The notes: generated by a model from the letters alone, not told the origin. A stretch of DNA of 64,000 nucleotides from Fibrobacter succinogenes (GCA_902800345.1 CADCDO010000040.1:1-64000); one strand, 5' to 3'; shown: positions 52,503 to 62,095, counted from the stretch's first letter. A program made the numbers and translations.

Positions 52503-53738
52503 CTATTGCGGTTCTGAAAAGGTAAAAGTAATCGTAGCCGTAGAGATTCCCTTATTTACAGGCTCAAGCTTCCAGCGACTGACTGCTTCTTTGATCTTTT
52601 CATCAAATTCGCTAGAGCCTGTAGTGGATTTGACAATAAATGTGTTTGTAATTTCCCCATTTGGAGCGATAGAGAATTTTACCGTTACCGTTCCTGCAAA
52701 GTTTGGGGTCTTATAAAGAGTTGCCCGGTAAATATGTTTTAGGGTCGGAGCGTGCACCTGTATCATCTTTTGTATTTCCGTTACATTTCGATTTTTATCT
52801 TCTATAACGATATCAGATTCGGAAGGAAGTTTGAATCGATTATTTGCTGCGGTCTGAAGTTCCGCAATTTTTTCAAGTGCATCAATAACATCTTTAGTGA
52901 ATTTTTCGTTTTCAAGCGACTGTTTTGCATTCTTTTTAGATGAGGTGCTGGGTGTCGCGTTCAATGACCCCAATATATTTGCAAAACTTGGCGAGATTTT
53001 TATGATGCTTGGCTTTTCCGTATTGTCGTTTGGCGTACATGAACACATTGGGTGATTTTCTATTTCTTCTTGAGAAGGAATTTTTAGCCCCACGGTTTCG
53101 TACATGTCTTGAAAAAGTTTTAACAAATCGCCATAGCTAGGATCGACTTGGTACAATAGCGCTAGTGCTATATATGTAAATCCCGCTTTCTTTGCTGCCT
53201 GAATCAACGGCCTGTATGATTGAAGTTTTTGAAAGAAGGCTTCTTTGTTGTCTTCTGGTTCCACAATGAAAATAATGTCGTTCGAGTCTGATTCGGTAGC
53301 AGTTTTGTGGATATCAGCTATTTCTTTGGCAACTTCGTCAAGTGCGGACAGCGGCGCGGAAACAACTTTGTTTCTGCTGTGTTTTAACTTCTTTAGAGGG
53401 GGAGGATTCTTTCCTCCTTCGCCAAGTCCTACGGCTTTATAAATTTTTTGTTTTTTATCAACGATAAGGCTATCAAGTATCCCATTCTTTTCGGAGTACA
53501 GCGCCCATATGATGCGGCCGGAGTCGTTCTCACTTTCGCGATGAAGTGATACGTAGCGGGTTCCGTATGAGTCTGACAATGTTGTAAAGAAAATATTGGG
53601 TGAGAGACCTCCACGAGCCCCAATAACCATATAGCTCTTTGTAAACGTTACGGATAGATTAAGAGTGTGACAATCAGCCCAGCAGAGGGCAGAACATGCC
53701 AAGGCTAATGCCAGTATTTTTCTAGCACTTTTGAGCAT
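52503..53738 (-). CDS. Exported protein with AgmX/TonB-type C-terminal domain
   Basis: A 411-aa product with a Sec signal peptide (ILALALACSALCWA). The C-terminal about 95 residues match the AgmX/PglI-TonB C-terminal type: LKHIYRATLYKTPNFAGTVT, VKFSIAPNGEITNTFIVKS, and EFDEKIKEAVSRWKLEPV. The first half has no recognised family. Its ATG lies 17 bases inside the end of the upstream minus-strand gene and lacks a clear ribosome site, so expression is probably coupled. Its downstream side faces the hairpin array. Likely periplasmic; TonB-like energy coupling is not shown. Confidence 0.7.
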   Translation of the reverse strand: MLKSARKILALALACSALCWADCHTLNLSVTFTKSYMVIGARGGLSPNIFFTTLSDSYGTRYVSLHRESENDSGRIIWALYSEKNGILDSLIVDKKQKIYKAVGLGEGGKNPPPLKKLKHSRNKVVSAPLSALDEVAKEIADIHKTATESDSNDIIFIVEPEDNKEAFFQKLQSYRPLIQAAKKAGFTYIALALLYQVDPSYGDLLKLFQDMYETVGLKIPSQEEIENHPMCSCTPNDNTEKPSIIKISPSFANILGSLNATPSTSSKKNAKQSLENEKFTKDVIDALEKIAELQTAANNRFKLPSESDIVIEDKNRNVTEIQKMIQVHAPTLKHIYRATLYKTPNFAGTVTVKFSIAPNGEITNTFIVKSTTGSSEFDEKIKEAVSRWKLEPVNKGISTATITFTFSEPQ

Positions 53739-54402
53739 TGTCGTTTTTCGCTTTGCCGGTGAAATTCGTGCTCGTTATTTTGAATACTGTCACGGTGGCG
53801 GCCTGCTCGGGTGTGAATTCGAACTTGTGCGGGACTGCGGATTGCGGGCTTTGCGCGGAATCTGAATGAAGCGGGACTCCTGCGGTATGCGTGGATGCTG
53901 AAGACTGCGCGGAACCAGAGTGCTGTGGGACTTCTGCGGATTGCGCGAAACTTGTTGCTTGCGGTGCGGCGGATTGCATGGAATGTGCGGAAGCAAAATG
54001 TTGCGGAGCGCTTGCAGATTGTCGTTCCATCAGGAGTGAAAGCCCGCGGCATTTTTCAGCCACGTCTTCGACGATTTCGACCTTGCCTTGTCCGACGACG
54101 CTTGCGTAAAAGCGTCCGCTTTTGCAATAAACGTCTTCGTGAATTTCGATGCGGTTCTCGACGCACATGCTGAATGCAACATTCGGATTTTTACGGATGC
54201 AGTCGAGTTTCTTGCCTACATGTGCGCAATGAAAATACAGCTCCAAGACGCCGCTGTTTAGGCTGTACCCGAACGACAGCGGAATCACGTAGGGCTTGCT
54301 TGCATCTGCATCATCCGCCATCGCGACATGGCAAGTCGTGCATTGTTCGATAATCTTCGCGATATTCTCGTCGCCTAAAACTTCTCTATTCTTGCGCCGC
54401 AT
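53722..54402 (-). CDS. Pyridoxamine 5'-phosphate oxidase-related flavoprotein with low-complexity insert
   Basis: A 226-aa product; ATG 54402 follows GAGGT. The first about 128 residues are a Pyridox_ox_2/NimA-like FMN barrel (YVIPLSFGYS, LYFHCAHVGKKLDCIRKNPN, YASVVGQGKVEIVEDVAEKC). The final strand (ATVTVFKITSTNFTGK) is separated from it by an insert of about 65 residues rich in Ser, Ala, Gln, Pro and His (for example SAEVPQHSGSAQSSASTHTA), built of short repeats. Family members normally have only a few residues there. The insert has a tandem-repeat look at DNA level too. Function is probably reductive, but the substrate is unknown. Confidence 0.78.
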   Translation of the reverse strand: MRRKNREVLGDENIAKIIEQCTTCHVAMADDADASKPYVIPLSFGYSLNSGVLELYFHCAHVGKKLDCIRKNPNVAFSMCVENRIEIHEDVYCKSGRFYASVVGQGKVEIVEDVAEKCRGLSLLMERQSASAPQHFASAHSMQSAAPQATSFAQSAEVPQHSGSAQSSASTHTAGVPLHSDSAQSPQSAVPHKFEFTPEQAATVTVFKITSTNFTGKAKNDNAQKC

Positions 54403-54464
54403 TTTACCTCAACTTTTTCATTCAATTCAAAATTTAAATATAATATAAGCTTCGACTAAAATTT

Positions 54465-57400
54465 CTACACAATCGTGTTATCCAGGCAGAAGACTTCGGC
54501 GAGTTGCTTGTCGTCCATGTCGGCGAGCCATGTTTCGCCGGCGTTCACGGTCAAGTTGGCGATGGCTTTTTTCGTTTCGAGGAGAGAGTTGATTTTCTCT
54601 TCGAAGGTGCCTTTGGTGATAAAGCGGTGGACTTGGACGTTGCGCTTTTGGCCGATACGGAAAGCTCGGTCGGTGGCTTGGGCTTCGATGGCGGGGTTCC
54701 ACCACAAATCATAATGGATGACTTGCGAGGCGGCGACGAGGTTGAGGCCGGTGCCTCCAGCTTTGAGCGAGAGAATGAGCACTTTGCAGTCCGGGTTTTC
54801 TTGGAAATCCTGGATCATTTCGGAGCGCTGCGTTTGTGTGCAACCGCCGTGGTAGAAATGCGTGCGGAGGCCGAGTTCCTCTTCGATGGTGGATTTCAGC
54901 AGGTGGCCCATTTCGGCGAATTGCGTGAAGATGAGCGTTTTTTCGCCTTGCTCTTGAATGGATGTGAGGAGGTCCAGGAGCATTTGCATCTTGCCGGATT
55001 CGAGCTTGCTGGAATTCTTGGGCATCACTGCGATGGAAGCGTTGTCCAAGACTTCACTGGATGGGGCTTCGCCCCTCCCTTTGGGCTCGGTCATGCCCAA
55101 GCCTGCTTGGTCGCGACACTCGCCTTTAAGGTAGTCTTCCTCCCGATGGTCGTCAGGATGACGTTGGGACGGGGCGTCCGCGACGCTTTCTGTAGGGACT
55201 GCCGCGGCGTCTTGTGCTGAGGTTGCGGCGAGACCTTTCAGGAATGTGGCGGGGTGGTTGCAGATTTGCTTTAACGCCAAAATCATCTGCAAGATGATGC
55301 CTTTGCGTTTGAATAGGGCGTGTGCGTCGTTGGCCTTTTCGCTCAGTTGTTGTTCTTCTTCGAGCTGGGCGAGGAAGTGGTCGAGGGTGCGTTTGTAAAG
55401 GGCGGCTTGCGAGCGGGTGAGTTCGGCGTATTCGTCCTGGATAATCTTGTCGGGTAAGTCGCTGATGATGCTCTTGTCGGTTTTGAGGCGGCGCAGCATG
55501 AACGGAGCCGTAATTTTGCGGAATGTTTCGGCGACGACTTGGTTGCCGTTCTTTTGAATGGGTGTTTCGAACTTTTCGCGGAATTCGCTTGCGCTGGGGA
55601 AGAATCCGCGGTTCGCAAAATCCATGATGGTCCAGAATTCCATGAGGCGGTTCTCGACGGGAGTGCCGCTCATTGCGATTTTCATCGGAGCGCGCATGCG
55701 GCGGAGCAATTTACTCTGTTCGCTGTCGGCATTCTTGATGTTTTGCGCTTCGTCGATGATAATCGTTTGCCATTCGTGTTTGTCGAGTTCGGCGAAGTCC
55801 TTGCGGAACGTGGCATATGTTGTGAGCAATACGTCGGCGTTGAATTTTTCGAGGTCGCGGCGACCGCCGTGATATGCGAAGAATGTGAGGTCCGGTGCGA
55901 ACTTCTTGATTTCGACTTGCCAGTTGCAAAGGAGGCCGGCAGGCATCACGACGATTGCTTTTTTCTCTGCGAATTTGCCTTCCTGCTTCATCTTGAGGAG
56001 AAACGTGATGACTTGTAGCGTCTTGCCGAGGCCCATGTCGTCGGCGAGAATGCAACCGAAACCGATCTCCAGATTTTTGTACATCCAGGAGTAGCCGCGA
56101 ATTTGGTAGGGGCGGAGTGTCGCATTCAAATTCTCGGGCAACGGAATGTCCGTTTCGGCACGCCAGGCGTCGAACTGTTGTTTGAAATCGCTCGCCATTT
56201 CGACGGGAATGTTGTCGCATTCGCCGGTGAAGCACGCTTGCACGAGCTTGGCTTGCGTGATTTCTGGAACGGAATCTTCTTCGAGAATTTCGTCTGCGGA
56301 AGTCGCGCTGTTTCCGGCGGAGTTCTCGGCGGTGGTACCCACGGCATTTCCTGCGGTATTTTCAGCAACCTTTTTGCCTTTGCCGTTTTTCGAGGACTCG
56401 CCAGATTTACCTTCAATTTTATCGCGGATGGATTGCAAATCTTTTTCGGTAATTTGCACGTAACTGGACTTGTATTTTAAAAGTCCGTCCGCTTGCTCGG
56501 CGAGTTCCAAGAATTCCTTTGCCGAAATGTTTTCGTCACCGATGGCGATTTCCCAATCGAAATCGAGCAAGTCTCCGGCAGTAAATGCTCCAAAGCTCAT
56601 GCTGCCTTGCAAACGCATTTTGGGCTTTGGCTTGCCGATGTTCAACAAGCTCTTCGGAATTTCTGTCTGGATGCCGAACAGTTGAAGCTTTTTAAGGCAA
56701 CCCTGCAAAAAGTCGAGGAGTTCTGCGCCACGCATCAAAATCGGTTCGCTCGCACGGCGTTCCAAATAGGCGTCAAGCGGCTTGAATCCATCGGCAATGC
56801 CGTTCAGAACGCTCATGATCGAGAGCAGGCGCGAATCGTTGTTTTCAAATAATTCCGAAAGCGGCGTGCGTTTCGCGACATTTAGCAGTCCCGCGGCATT
56901 CCCGGCAACGCTCGTCATATTTTCGCCTGCATTCCCAGCAACGCTCTTCCCGGCAACGCTCGTTGCGGTCCCATCTTCATCGAGTACAAAAACATCCAGC
57001 GCTACATCTTCGTCCATTTCACTACAGACAAAGAGAATCTGCGTGCGGCAACCGAGGCAAGAATACACCGATAGCCATTGCTGGATTTTCCCCGGAATGG
57101 CGTGCGCGTTGTTTGCAAGTTTTCCCGAAACGCTATCGAAAAAGAACGAGAGCAAATTGCCGTGATTCGTCTTGAGAGGCGTCTTGTACTTGCGCGCGAA
57201 TTTCAGGAGCTGCGAGATGAACAGCGAAAGAATGTGCTCGGCGGGTTCTGCAATTTCAAAGAACGATTCGTCCTTACTTGTCCATGCGAGTTCTCGCGGG
57301 GCGGTGACTTCGAGGTCGGCGACAATGTACAGAATCTCGGGGAGCATCTCGGCAGGGAGCCAGCGCATTTGCGCCACGTCTTTTCCGATCCAGAAAACTT

Positions 57401-58859
57401 GCGGATAAATCGCTCCGGTGCGTACAAGGTAAAATGCCACTTGCAACATCAAGTGCAAGTAGCGCACGGAATAGTGGTGCCACGAAAAATTGCCGGCGCT
57501 GAGGCAGCAAAGTGCGCCCATCACGTTTGTGACGGTGAGGTTGCTGTTGATGATTTTGCCGGCCATGGACTGTTCGAAATTCCAATGCCATCCGGGCTTG
57601 TGGAACAGTCTCAGTTGTTCATTTTCCATCAGGAACGTCTTCGCGTTGTTGACGCGGAAATGTTCCGAGAAAACGTCGAAGTTCTCGAAGTCGCAAAAGA
57701 ATTTATGGCATGCTTGGAGTTCGTCTGTAAAGCTCTTGCGGAAGTTTCCGGCGGGGCAGAACTTCGGGAAGTTTTGCAACATCGCGGGCAGAATATGCGA
57801 GTAGTCTTTCCAACTCTTGAAATCGAATGTCGGCAGTTGCTTGGGCGGGATGCTGTTTAGCGATTCGCGTCCCGAGCCTTTGTAGCCACCGAATAAACTA
57901 GCGCTTGCGTCTTCGGCATAGGTGAGTTCGGCGGCGTTTTGTTCTTCACGTTCCGCGCGTTCGACATGTTCGGCTCGGTTCCCATTACCATCCCCAGCAA
58001 CGCTCCCATTACTTTCTGCGACTTTCCCGGCGGCATTTCCTATAGCAGAAGCGATCCCCGCACTTTCTCCGGTACTTTTCCCATTACCATCCCCGGCAAC
58101 GCTCCCATTACTTTCTGCGACTTTCCCGGCGGCATTTCCTATAGCAGAAGCGATCCCCGCACTTTCTCCGGTACTTTTCCCATTGCCACCCCCGGCACTG
58201 TTCGCAATAGCATCCCCGGCGGCGTTCGCATTTCCCGAGACTCCCGCAGCGTTTCCGGCATCTTTCTCGGCACCCGTACCCACAAGCCTCGTCGCCTTGC
58301 TGAACGACCTCACGAGATTAGCTTCGGCGGGCGCTTCCATCTCCATCGCATCCGGTTTGAAGTCCTTGATAAATTCCAGGTCGAGCCCGTGAATCTTGAA
58401 AAGAACGTTCGGCTCCTTGTCCGCCTGTTCCGCAATTTTCAAGAACGTTGCAACCAAGTATTTGCACGGGCGTTCGTCGCGACAGTCGCAGCCCATGTTG
58501 ACTTTCGCCGGGTCGTCAAAAAGCTGGAGCCCGCTTTTACTCATCAAGAGTTCGAGCGACGGGCTCAATGCCTTGTTGTTTAAGGCCAAAAGTTCCGCAG
58601 GCTGCTGCTTCAAAAAGCTCACGAATATTTCGGAAGATTCTTTTGAAAATTTCGGGAAGACGATGTAATTGTTGTGCAGCCCGCCATTCGGGCCTTTCAC
58701 CACGGAAATCACGCGGTTATCGACAATATCGACGCTTGTCACCTGGCCACGTGCGGCGAATTTGAGCCCCTGCAAAATAGCCTGCTCGCTTGCCGTCGCA
58801 AGAATCGAGCAAAGCCACTTGTTTGCCCACCAAGTCTTACCATAACTTCCAAAATCCAT
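54465..58859 (-). CDS. SNF2-family DEAD/DEAQ helicase with degenerate SWIM motif
   Basis: A 1,464-aa Swi2/Snf2 ATPase. Near the N-terminus is a SWIM-like site, C124-D-C126...C132-K-Y134, where the usual last His is Tyr. The ATPase core has ADDMGLGKTLQVITF (Walker A, near 940), IIIDEAQNIKNADS (DEAQ box, near 1035), MSGTPVENRLMEFW, and the C-terminal lobe with LIFTQFAEM, LILSLKAGGTGLNLVAAS and DRAFRIGQKRNVQVHRFI. Two non-core insertions are unusual: a tandem 33-aa Ala/Gly repeat (about 225-295) and a stretch made of intergenic-repeat DNA (about 1227-1263). ATG 58859 lies 5 nt after TATATTTG. Probably remodels protein-DNA complexes. Confidence 0.9.
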   Translation of the reverse strand: MDFGSYGKTWWANKWLCSILATASEQAILQGLKFAARGQVTSVDIVDNRVISVVKGPNGGLHNNYIVFPKFSKESSEIFVSFLKQQPAELLALNNKALSPSLELLMSKSGLQLFDDPAKVNMGCDCRDERPCKYLVATFLKIAEQADKEPNVLFKIHGLDLEFIKDFKPDAMEMEAPAEANLVRSFSKATRLVGTGAEKDAGNAAGVSGNANAAGDAIANSAGGGNGKSTGESAGIASAIGNAAGKVAESNGSVAGDGNGKSTGESAGIASAIGNAAGKVAESNGSVAGDGNGNRAEHVERAEREEQNAAELTYAEDASASLFGGYKGSGRESLNSIPPKQLPTFDFKSWKDYSHILPAMLQNFPKFCPAGNFRKSFTDELQACHKFFCDFENFDVFSEHFRVNNAKTFLMENEQLRLFHKPGWHWNFEQSMAGKIINSNLTVTNVMGALCCLSAGNFSWHHYSVRYLHLMLQVAFYLVRTGAIYPQVFWIGKDVAQMRWLPAEMLPEILYIVADLEVTAPRELAWTSKDESFFEIAEPAEHILSLFISQLLKFARKYKTPLKTNHGNLLSFFFDSVSGKLANNAHAIPGKIQQWLSVYSCLGCRTQILFVCSEMDEDVALDVFVLDEDGTATSVAGKSVAGNAGENMTSVAGNAAGLLNVAKRTPLSELFENNDSRLLSIMSVLNGIADGFKPLDAYLERRASEPILMRGAELLDFLQGCLKKLQLFGIQTEIPKSLLNIGKPKPKMRLQGSMSFGAFTAGDLLDFDWEIAIGDENISAKEFLELAEQADGLLKYKSSYVQITEKDLQSIRDKIEGKSGESSKNGKGKKVAENTAGNAVGTTAENSAGNSATSADEILEEDSVPEITQAKLVQACFTGECDNIPVEMASDFKQQFDAWRAETDIPLPENLNATLRPYQIRGYSWMYKNLEIGFGCILADDMGLGKTLQVITFLLKMKQEGKFAEKKAIVVMPAGLLCNWQVEIKKFAPDLTFFAYHGGRRDLEKFNADVLLTTYATFRKDFAELDKHEWQTIIIDEAQNIKNADSEQSKLLRRMRAPMKIAMSGTPVENRLMEFWTIMDFANRGFFPSASEFREKFETPIQKNGNQVVAETFRKITAPFMLRRLKTDKSIISDLPDKIIQDEYAELTRSQAALYKRTLDHFLAQLEEEQQLSEKANDAHALFKRKGIILQMILALKQICNHPATFLKGLAATSAQDAAAVPTESVADAPSQRHPDDHREEDYLKGECRDQAGLGMTEPKGRGEAPSSEVLDNASIAVMPKNSSKLESGKMQMLLDLLTSIQEQGEKTLIFTQFAEMGHLLKSTIEEELGLRTHFYHGGCTQTQRSEMIQDFQENPDCKVLILSLKAGGTGLNLVAASQVIHYDLWWNPAIEAQATDRAFRIGQKRNVQVHRFITKGTFEEKINSLLETKKAIANLTVNAGETWLADMDDKQLAEVFCLDNTIV
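57981..58178 (-). repeat. 99-bp in-frame tandem repeat within the SNF2 gene
   Basis: Two nearly identical 99-bp copies (starting at 57981 and 58080, with a third partial start at 58179) encode the 33-aa unit that includes GKSTGESAGIASAIGNAAGK. Differences are about one base. The length is a whole number of codons, so copy-number change would keep the frame. Confidence 0.85.
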
Positions 58860-58872
58860 GAGCGCAAATATA
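58860..58872 (-). promoter_or_regulatory. TATATTTG box 5 nt before the SNF2 start
   Basis: On the minus strand TATATTTG (58872-58865) is followed by CGCTC and the ATG at 58859. The same spacing as at the three TIGR02147 regulators implies a leaderless mRNA. Confidence 0.6.
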
Positions 58873-59006
58873 GTAAAAAGTGCTCAAATGAACAAATGAA
58901 ACGGCCGCAAGTTGGACCCAGTCTTTTGCTACTTTCGTTTTTTTAGGCTTTTTTTTTCGCTTAGAACGTATTGTCTGTCTCCTTGATTTATTTGTATTAT
59001 TGCTGT

Positions 59007-59438
59007 ATGAAGTTTTTTTTCCCGTTGTTTGCTTTGCTCTTGACAGGCTGCGTACTGCCGAGTCACATTATACGCGTCAACGAATCTTTACCTAAAGATG
59101 CCCCCATCGAACAGCAATCGGTTGTTGCTTATAGATACGCGACTTCGGATTCGTGCTTGGAAAAAGACTGCGGTAACGATATACGTGTAATAAATCCTCC
59201 TACAATCCGTTATGATGGAACGCGGCGTCAGATCGAAATTAATCGAATGGGAGGATTTCCGTGCGACCCCAAGTTGCCTGATGGTCCTCAATCCGTCATT
59301 TGGTATAAGGACAACATTCCGTATAAAACTTTAAAGATGTTCTGTGACGATGCTTCGCAAAAGTTCAAGGCTGTTCTTTACGAAGGCGAAAAACAAGTTC
59401 GTGAAATCCAGGTAGAAGGTGTGATTATTGATTTATGA
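59007..59438 (+). CDS. Small lipoprotein, first of a paralogous pair
   Basis: A 143-aa product with a lipoprotein signal (FALLLTGCVLPS). ATG 59007 lies 4 nt after TATTATTG with no ribosome site; an earlier in-frame TTG at 58971 would precede the signal peptide. The mature part contains VVAYRYATSDSCLEKDCGND and VIWYKDNIPYKTLKMFCDD and looks like the same beta-rich domain as the next gene's product. The family is not recognised. It overlaps the next gene by 4 bases. Confidence 0.75.
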   Translation: MKFFFPLFALLLTGCVLPSHIIRVNESLPKDAPIEQQSVVAYRYATSDSCLEKDCGNDIRVINPPTIRYDGTRRQIEINRMGGFPCDPKLPDGPQSVIWYKDNIPYKTLKMFCDDASQKFKAVLYEGEKQVREIQVEGVIIDL

Positions 59439-60043
59439 TGAAATTTTTATGGTTCATTTTGATGATGGCACTTGTTGCCTGCGCACCGATGCGGGACTTT
59501 GATGCAGAATTAGATCGTGATCTTATTCATATCGAAAATTCGAGTGCCGTTCGTGTTCGTGGTGACCTTCCAGATGATATTTTGTTTGAAGAATTTCAAG
59601 CGGTCGTCTATCGCAGCGATTCTGTTAAAAATCGTATTCCTTATAAATTAAATATAGGTTTTGGAAGGGAAAATGTCGTTACTCCTGGATTCAAAGTTTT
59701 TGATATTGCCTTTGACGAAAATGATCAAGCCAACGAAATCGTTTTTTACAGGAATGGCGTTCCTTACCAAACTGTAAATATCGAATATGCAACGAAGGGT
59801 GGATATGTTCTTGGAGTTAAAGCTTTTTTGAATAAAGAAAAAGAACTGTGTGTCGCCAATCATTCAAATTATAATTCTAGCGAAAGATGGAACATCCACC
59901 TTCCTGGATCGCATCCTGGTTTTTTGTTTTACTATCCAGTATATGCGAGCGATCCTGATTGTAAAAAAGTTCGCGATGAACATTCTGGCATCTATTTGCA
60001 ACACCATTATAGCGATGTTATTCATGAAAAATACAACAAGTAA
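59435..60043 (+). CDS. Small lipoprotein, second of a paralogous pair
   Basis: A 202-aa product with a lipoprotein signal (FILMMALVACAPM). Start ATG 59435 (or 59438) overlaps the preceding stop as ATGATGA. VVYRSDSVKNRIPYKLNIGF and NEIVFYRNGVPYQTVNIEYA align with VAYRYATSDS and VIWYKDNIPYKTLK of the previous protein, so the pair arose by duplication. It is longer at the C-terminus (HLPGSHPGFLFYYPVYASDP). Function unknown. The operon ends at a clear terminator. Confidence 0.78.
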   Translation: MMKFLWFILMMALVACAPMRDFDAELDRDLIHIENSSAVRVRGDLPDDILFEEFQAVVYRSDSVKNRIPYKLNIGFGRENVVTPGFKVFDIAFDENDQANEIVFYRNGVPYQTVNIEYATKGGYVLGVKAFLNKEKELCVANHSNYNSSERWNIHLPGSHPGFLFYYPVYASDPDCKKVRDEHSGIYLQHHYSDVIHEKYNK

Positions 60044-60065
60044 TCTTTTGAACTGCAAAAAAACG

Positions 60066-60094
60066 AAACGGCTGTAGTAAGCCGTTTGCTTGTT
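60066..60094 (+). terminator. Rho-independent terminator after the lipoprotein pair
   Basis: AAACGGCT and AGCCGTTT form a perfect 8-bp stem around GTAGTA, followed by GCTTGTTTTTTT. Confidence 0.9.
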
Positions 60095-60127
60095 TTTTTA
60101 TATTTCTTTCCGGTTGTCTATTTTTCT

Positions 60128-62077
60128 TTGGGTACGATTATCAAACAGTTTCTTAAAAATCCGTTTATATTAATTACGTTTGTGGCACTCTTGCTGCAAA
60201 CGGCCATGCTTGTCTTGTTTTACGCCTTGCCGGATCCGCTAGGACTTTCGATGTCCGAAATGTTTGCGGGCAAGACCATTTGGCAAATTTTCATGGCGTA
60301 TGGCGCAATTCTCGTGATGTCTTCCATCTTCACGTTCTTGAAAAGCCCTCGGGCGCTTGCCGTTTTTTACGTCGTTTACTTTTTCTTCGCGATTGCCGAT
60401 TACGAAATTTTCCGTTTCAACCATCAACGCCTTTCGTATTCGTTTATACGAACCTATTTCCATGTTTCAAATATTACGGATGCGACTACGGTTTCGACGC
60501 TCGGTGGCGATGGAGTAGGGACGGTTCTCTGGCTTGGGCTTGTGTTCCTGATTTTGGCAGGGGGCATTGCGTTTTGCATCACTTACTCGATGCGTCAAAA
60601 GCGCATGACGATGATGGATGTCGCCATTGCACAGAAGCCGAACAAGAAAATCGCAGTCACGATGCTTTCATCTGGTGCAATCCTTTCGTTGATTCCCTTG
60701 CTTCTGTTCCTTGTGGGGGCCCGTGGCGTTATGACAGTTCCTATAATCAAAACGCAAATCGACTGGCGCTTTACGCTCGGAAAATACACGCTGACGGCAC
60801 CGGTTTTGCATATCGCCGGACTTGAAACTTTTGAATTTATGCGTGACGGTTACGCCATTACCGATGAACTTATTCATGACTTGGACGCTTTCTTGCCAGC
60901 CGATTTCGCAGGTGCTCGCTCGGACAAAAATTATCCAGGATACCGTAATGCTTCGCAGCATGAATACAAGGCAACTAAGCCGTACAACATCGTCTTTATA
61001 TTCGGTGAATCCTACAAAGGCCGCGTGCTGAACAAAATGCTCGAAGGCGATACGTCGATTGCGCCGAACTTGTGGAAAATGGCAAATGTGGGCGGACTTT
61101 GGTTCAAGAATGCGTTCAGCGGGAGCTACCCGACCGTTCGTGGCACGACCTCGACGTATCTCGGTTTCCCGTCGCACCCGAACCGCGACGTTCCCGCGTT
61201 TTATGCTTCGAACCATTTCAAGGGCTTCCAGGAATATCTGACAAATTATCACCGTGCGTACATGACCGTTTCAAATCCGGTTTTTGACCATACGTTGCCT
61301 TTCGTGGAACGCTTTTATGGCGACAACTGGCGCGTTATCGAAGACCCGAAAATTCCTGGAACGTCGGACAGCCTCGGGATGGACCTTGCAATCGAAATGC
61401 TCAAGACGATGCCAGCCGATAGCGCCTGGTTCCTTGCGGCAAATACGATTGCGACGCACATTCCGTTTTACGGTTACCCGGACAGCTATGCGCCAAAGCC
61501 AGAAGACGCAATGGTGCGTTTCAAGAACGCGCTCCGCTACACGGATGAGCAGATGGGACGCTTTTTCGAGGCGCTCTACGCAAGGCCCGACTTTGACCGT
61601 ACCGTTGTCGTGATTCTCGGGGACCACGATACTCCTGTCGATTCCATTGATTACAAAGTGCCGCAACCGCTTGGTGTTTCGGCTGCACAGATTTTCATGG
61701 GCATATTCTCTGCGGATACGAATCTTTTCAAGGGTCTTGAAATCCGTGAAGATGTGGCGTCTCAGCTGGATATCGGCCCTACGATTTTCGATTTGGCACA
61801 AGTCCGCGCCCCGAGTCATTTTTGGGGTTATGATTTGCTTTCCGAAAAACGCCCGGCAGAACAGCCTGCGCTATTTTACACGCAGAACGCCTACTACCTA
61901 GGCTTCCGCGATTCAGTGCTCACGGGCGGGCTCGAATCCGACGAAATCTATAAGGGCAAGGGCGAAACGTATGTGCCCGTTTCGGATTCCCTGTCGCTTT
62001 ATTGGAAGTCGCGCGCCGTTGGGGCTAGTAAATTATTGCGTTCCCTCCTCCGCAACGACAACATGCAGCCCAATTAG
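60128..62077 (+). CDS. LtaS-like sulfatase-fold phosphoglycerol transferase (membrane protein)
   Basis: About 649 aa. The start is uncertain: TTG 60128 is preferred, because the frame's earlier TTG at 60086 lies inside the terminator of the previous operon, and the first ATG (60206) would remove the first membrane helix. Several N-terminal transmembrane helices (to about 220) are followed by an extracytoplasmic alkaline-phosphatase/sulfatase domain: NIVFIFGESYKGRVLNKM with the metal Glu, SGSYPTVRGTTSTY with the Thr nucleophile, THIPFYGYP, and VVILGDHDTPVDS. This is the LtaS/OpgB type that moves phosphoglycerol or phosphoethanolamine; the acceptor in this organism is unknown. Confidence 0.82.
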   Translation: MGTIIKQFLKNPFILITFVALLLQTAMLVLFYALPDPLGLSMSEMFAGKTIWQIFMAYGAILVMSSIFTFLKSPRALAVFYVVYFFFAIADYEIFRFNHQRLSYSFIRTYFHVSNITDATTVSTLGGDGVGTVLWLGLVFLILAGGIAFCITYSMRQKRMTMMDVAIAQKPNKKIAVTMLSSGAILSLIPLLLFLVGARGVMTVPIIKTQIDWRFTLGKYTLTAPVLHIAGLETFEFMRDGYAITDELIHDLDAFLPADFAGARSDKNYPGYRNASQHEYKATKPYNIVFIFGESYKGRVLNKMLEGDTSIAPNLWKMANVGGLWFKNAFSGSYPTVRGTTSTYLGFPSHPNRDVPAFYASNHFKGFQEYLTNYHRAYMTVSNPVFDHTLPFVERFYGDNWRVIEDPKIPGTSDSLGMDLAIEMLKTMPADSAWFLAANTIATHIPFYGYPDSYAPKPEDAMVRFKNALRYTDEQMGRFFEALYARPDFDRTVVVILGDHDTPVDSIDYKVPQPLGVSAAQIFMGIFSADTNLFKGLEIREDVASQLDIGPTIFDLAQVRAPSHFWGYDLLSEKRPAEQPALFYTQNAYYLGFRDSVLTGGLESDEIYKGKGETYVPVSDSLSLYWKSRAVGASKLLRSLLRNDNMQPN

Positions 62078-62095
62078 TCGCAGTTTTTTGCAGTT

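Noticed and set aside
60086..60127. TTG start at 60086 for the LtaS-like gene
   Set aside because: It lies inside the terminator stem of the preceding operon, so it cannot be part of a separate transcript starting downstream.
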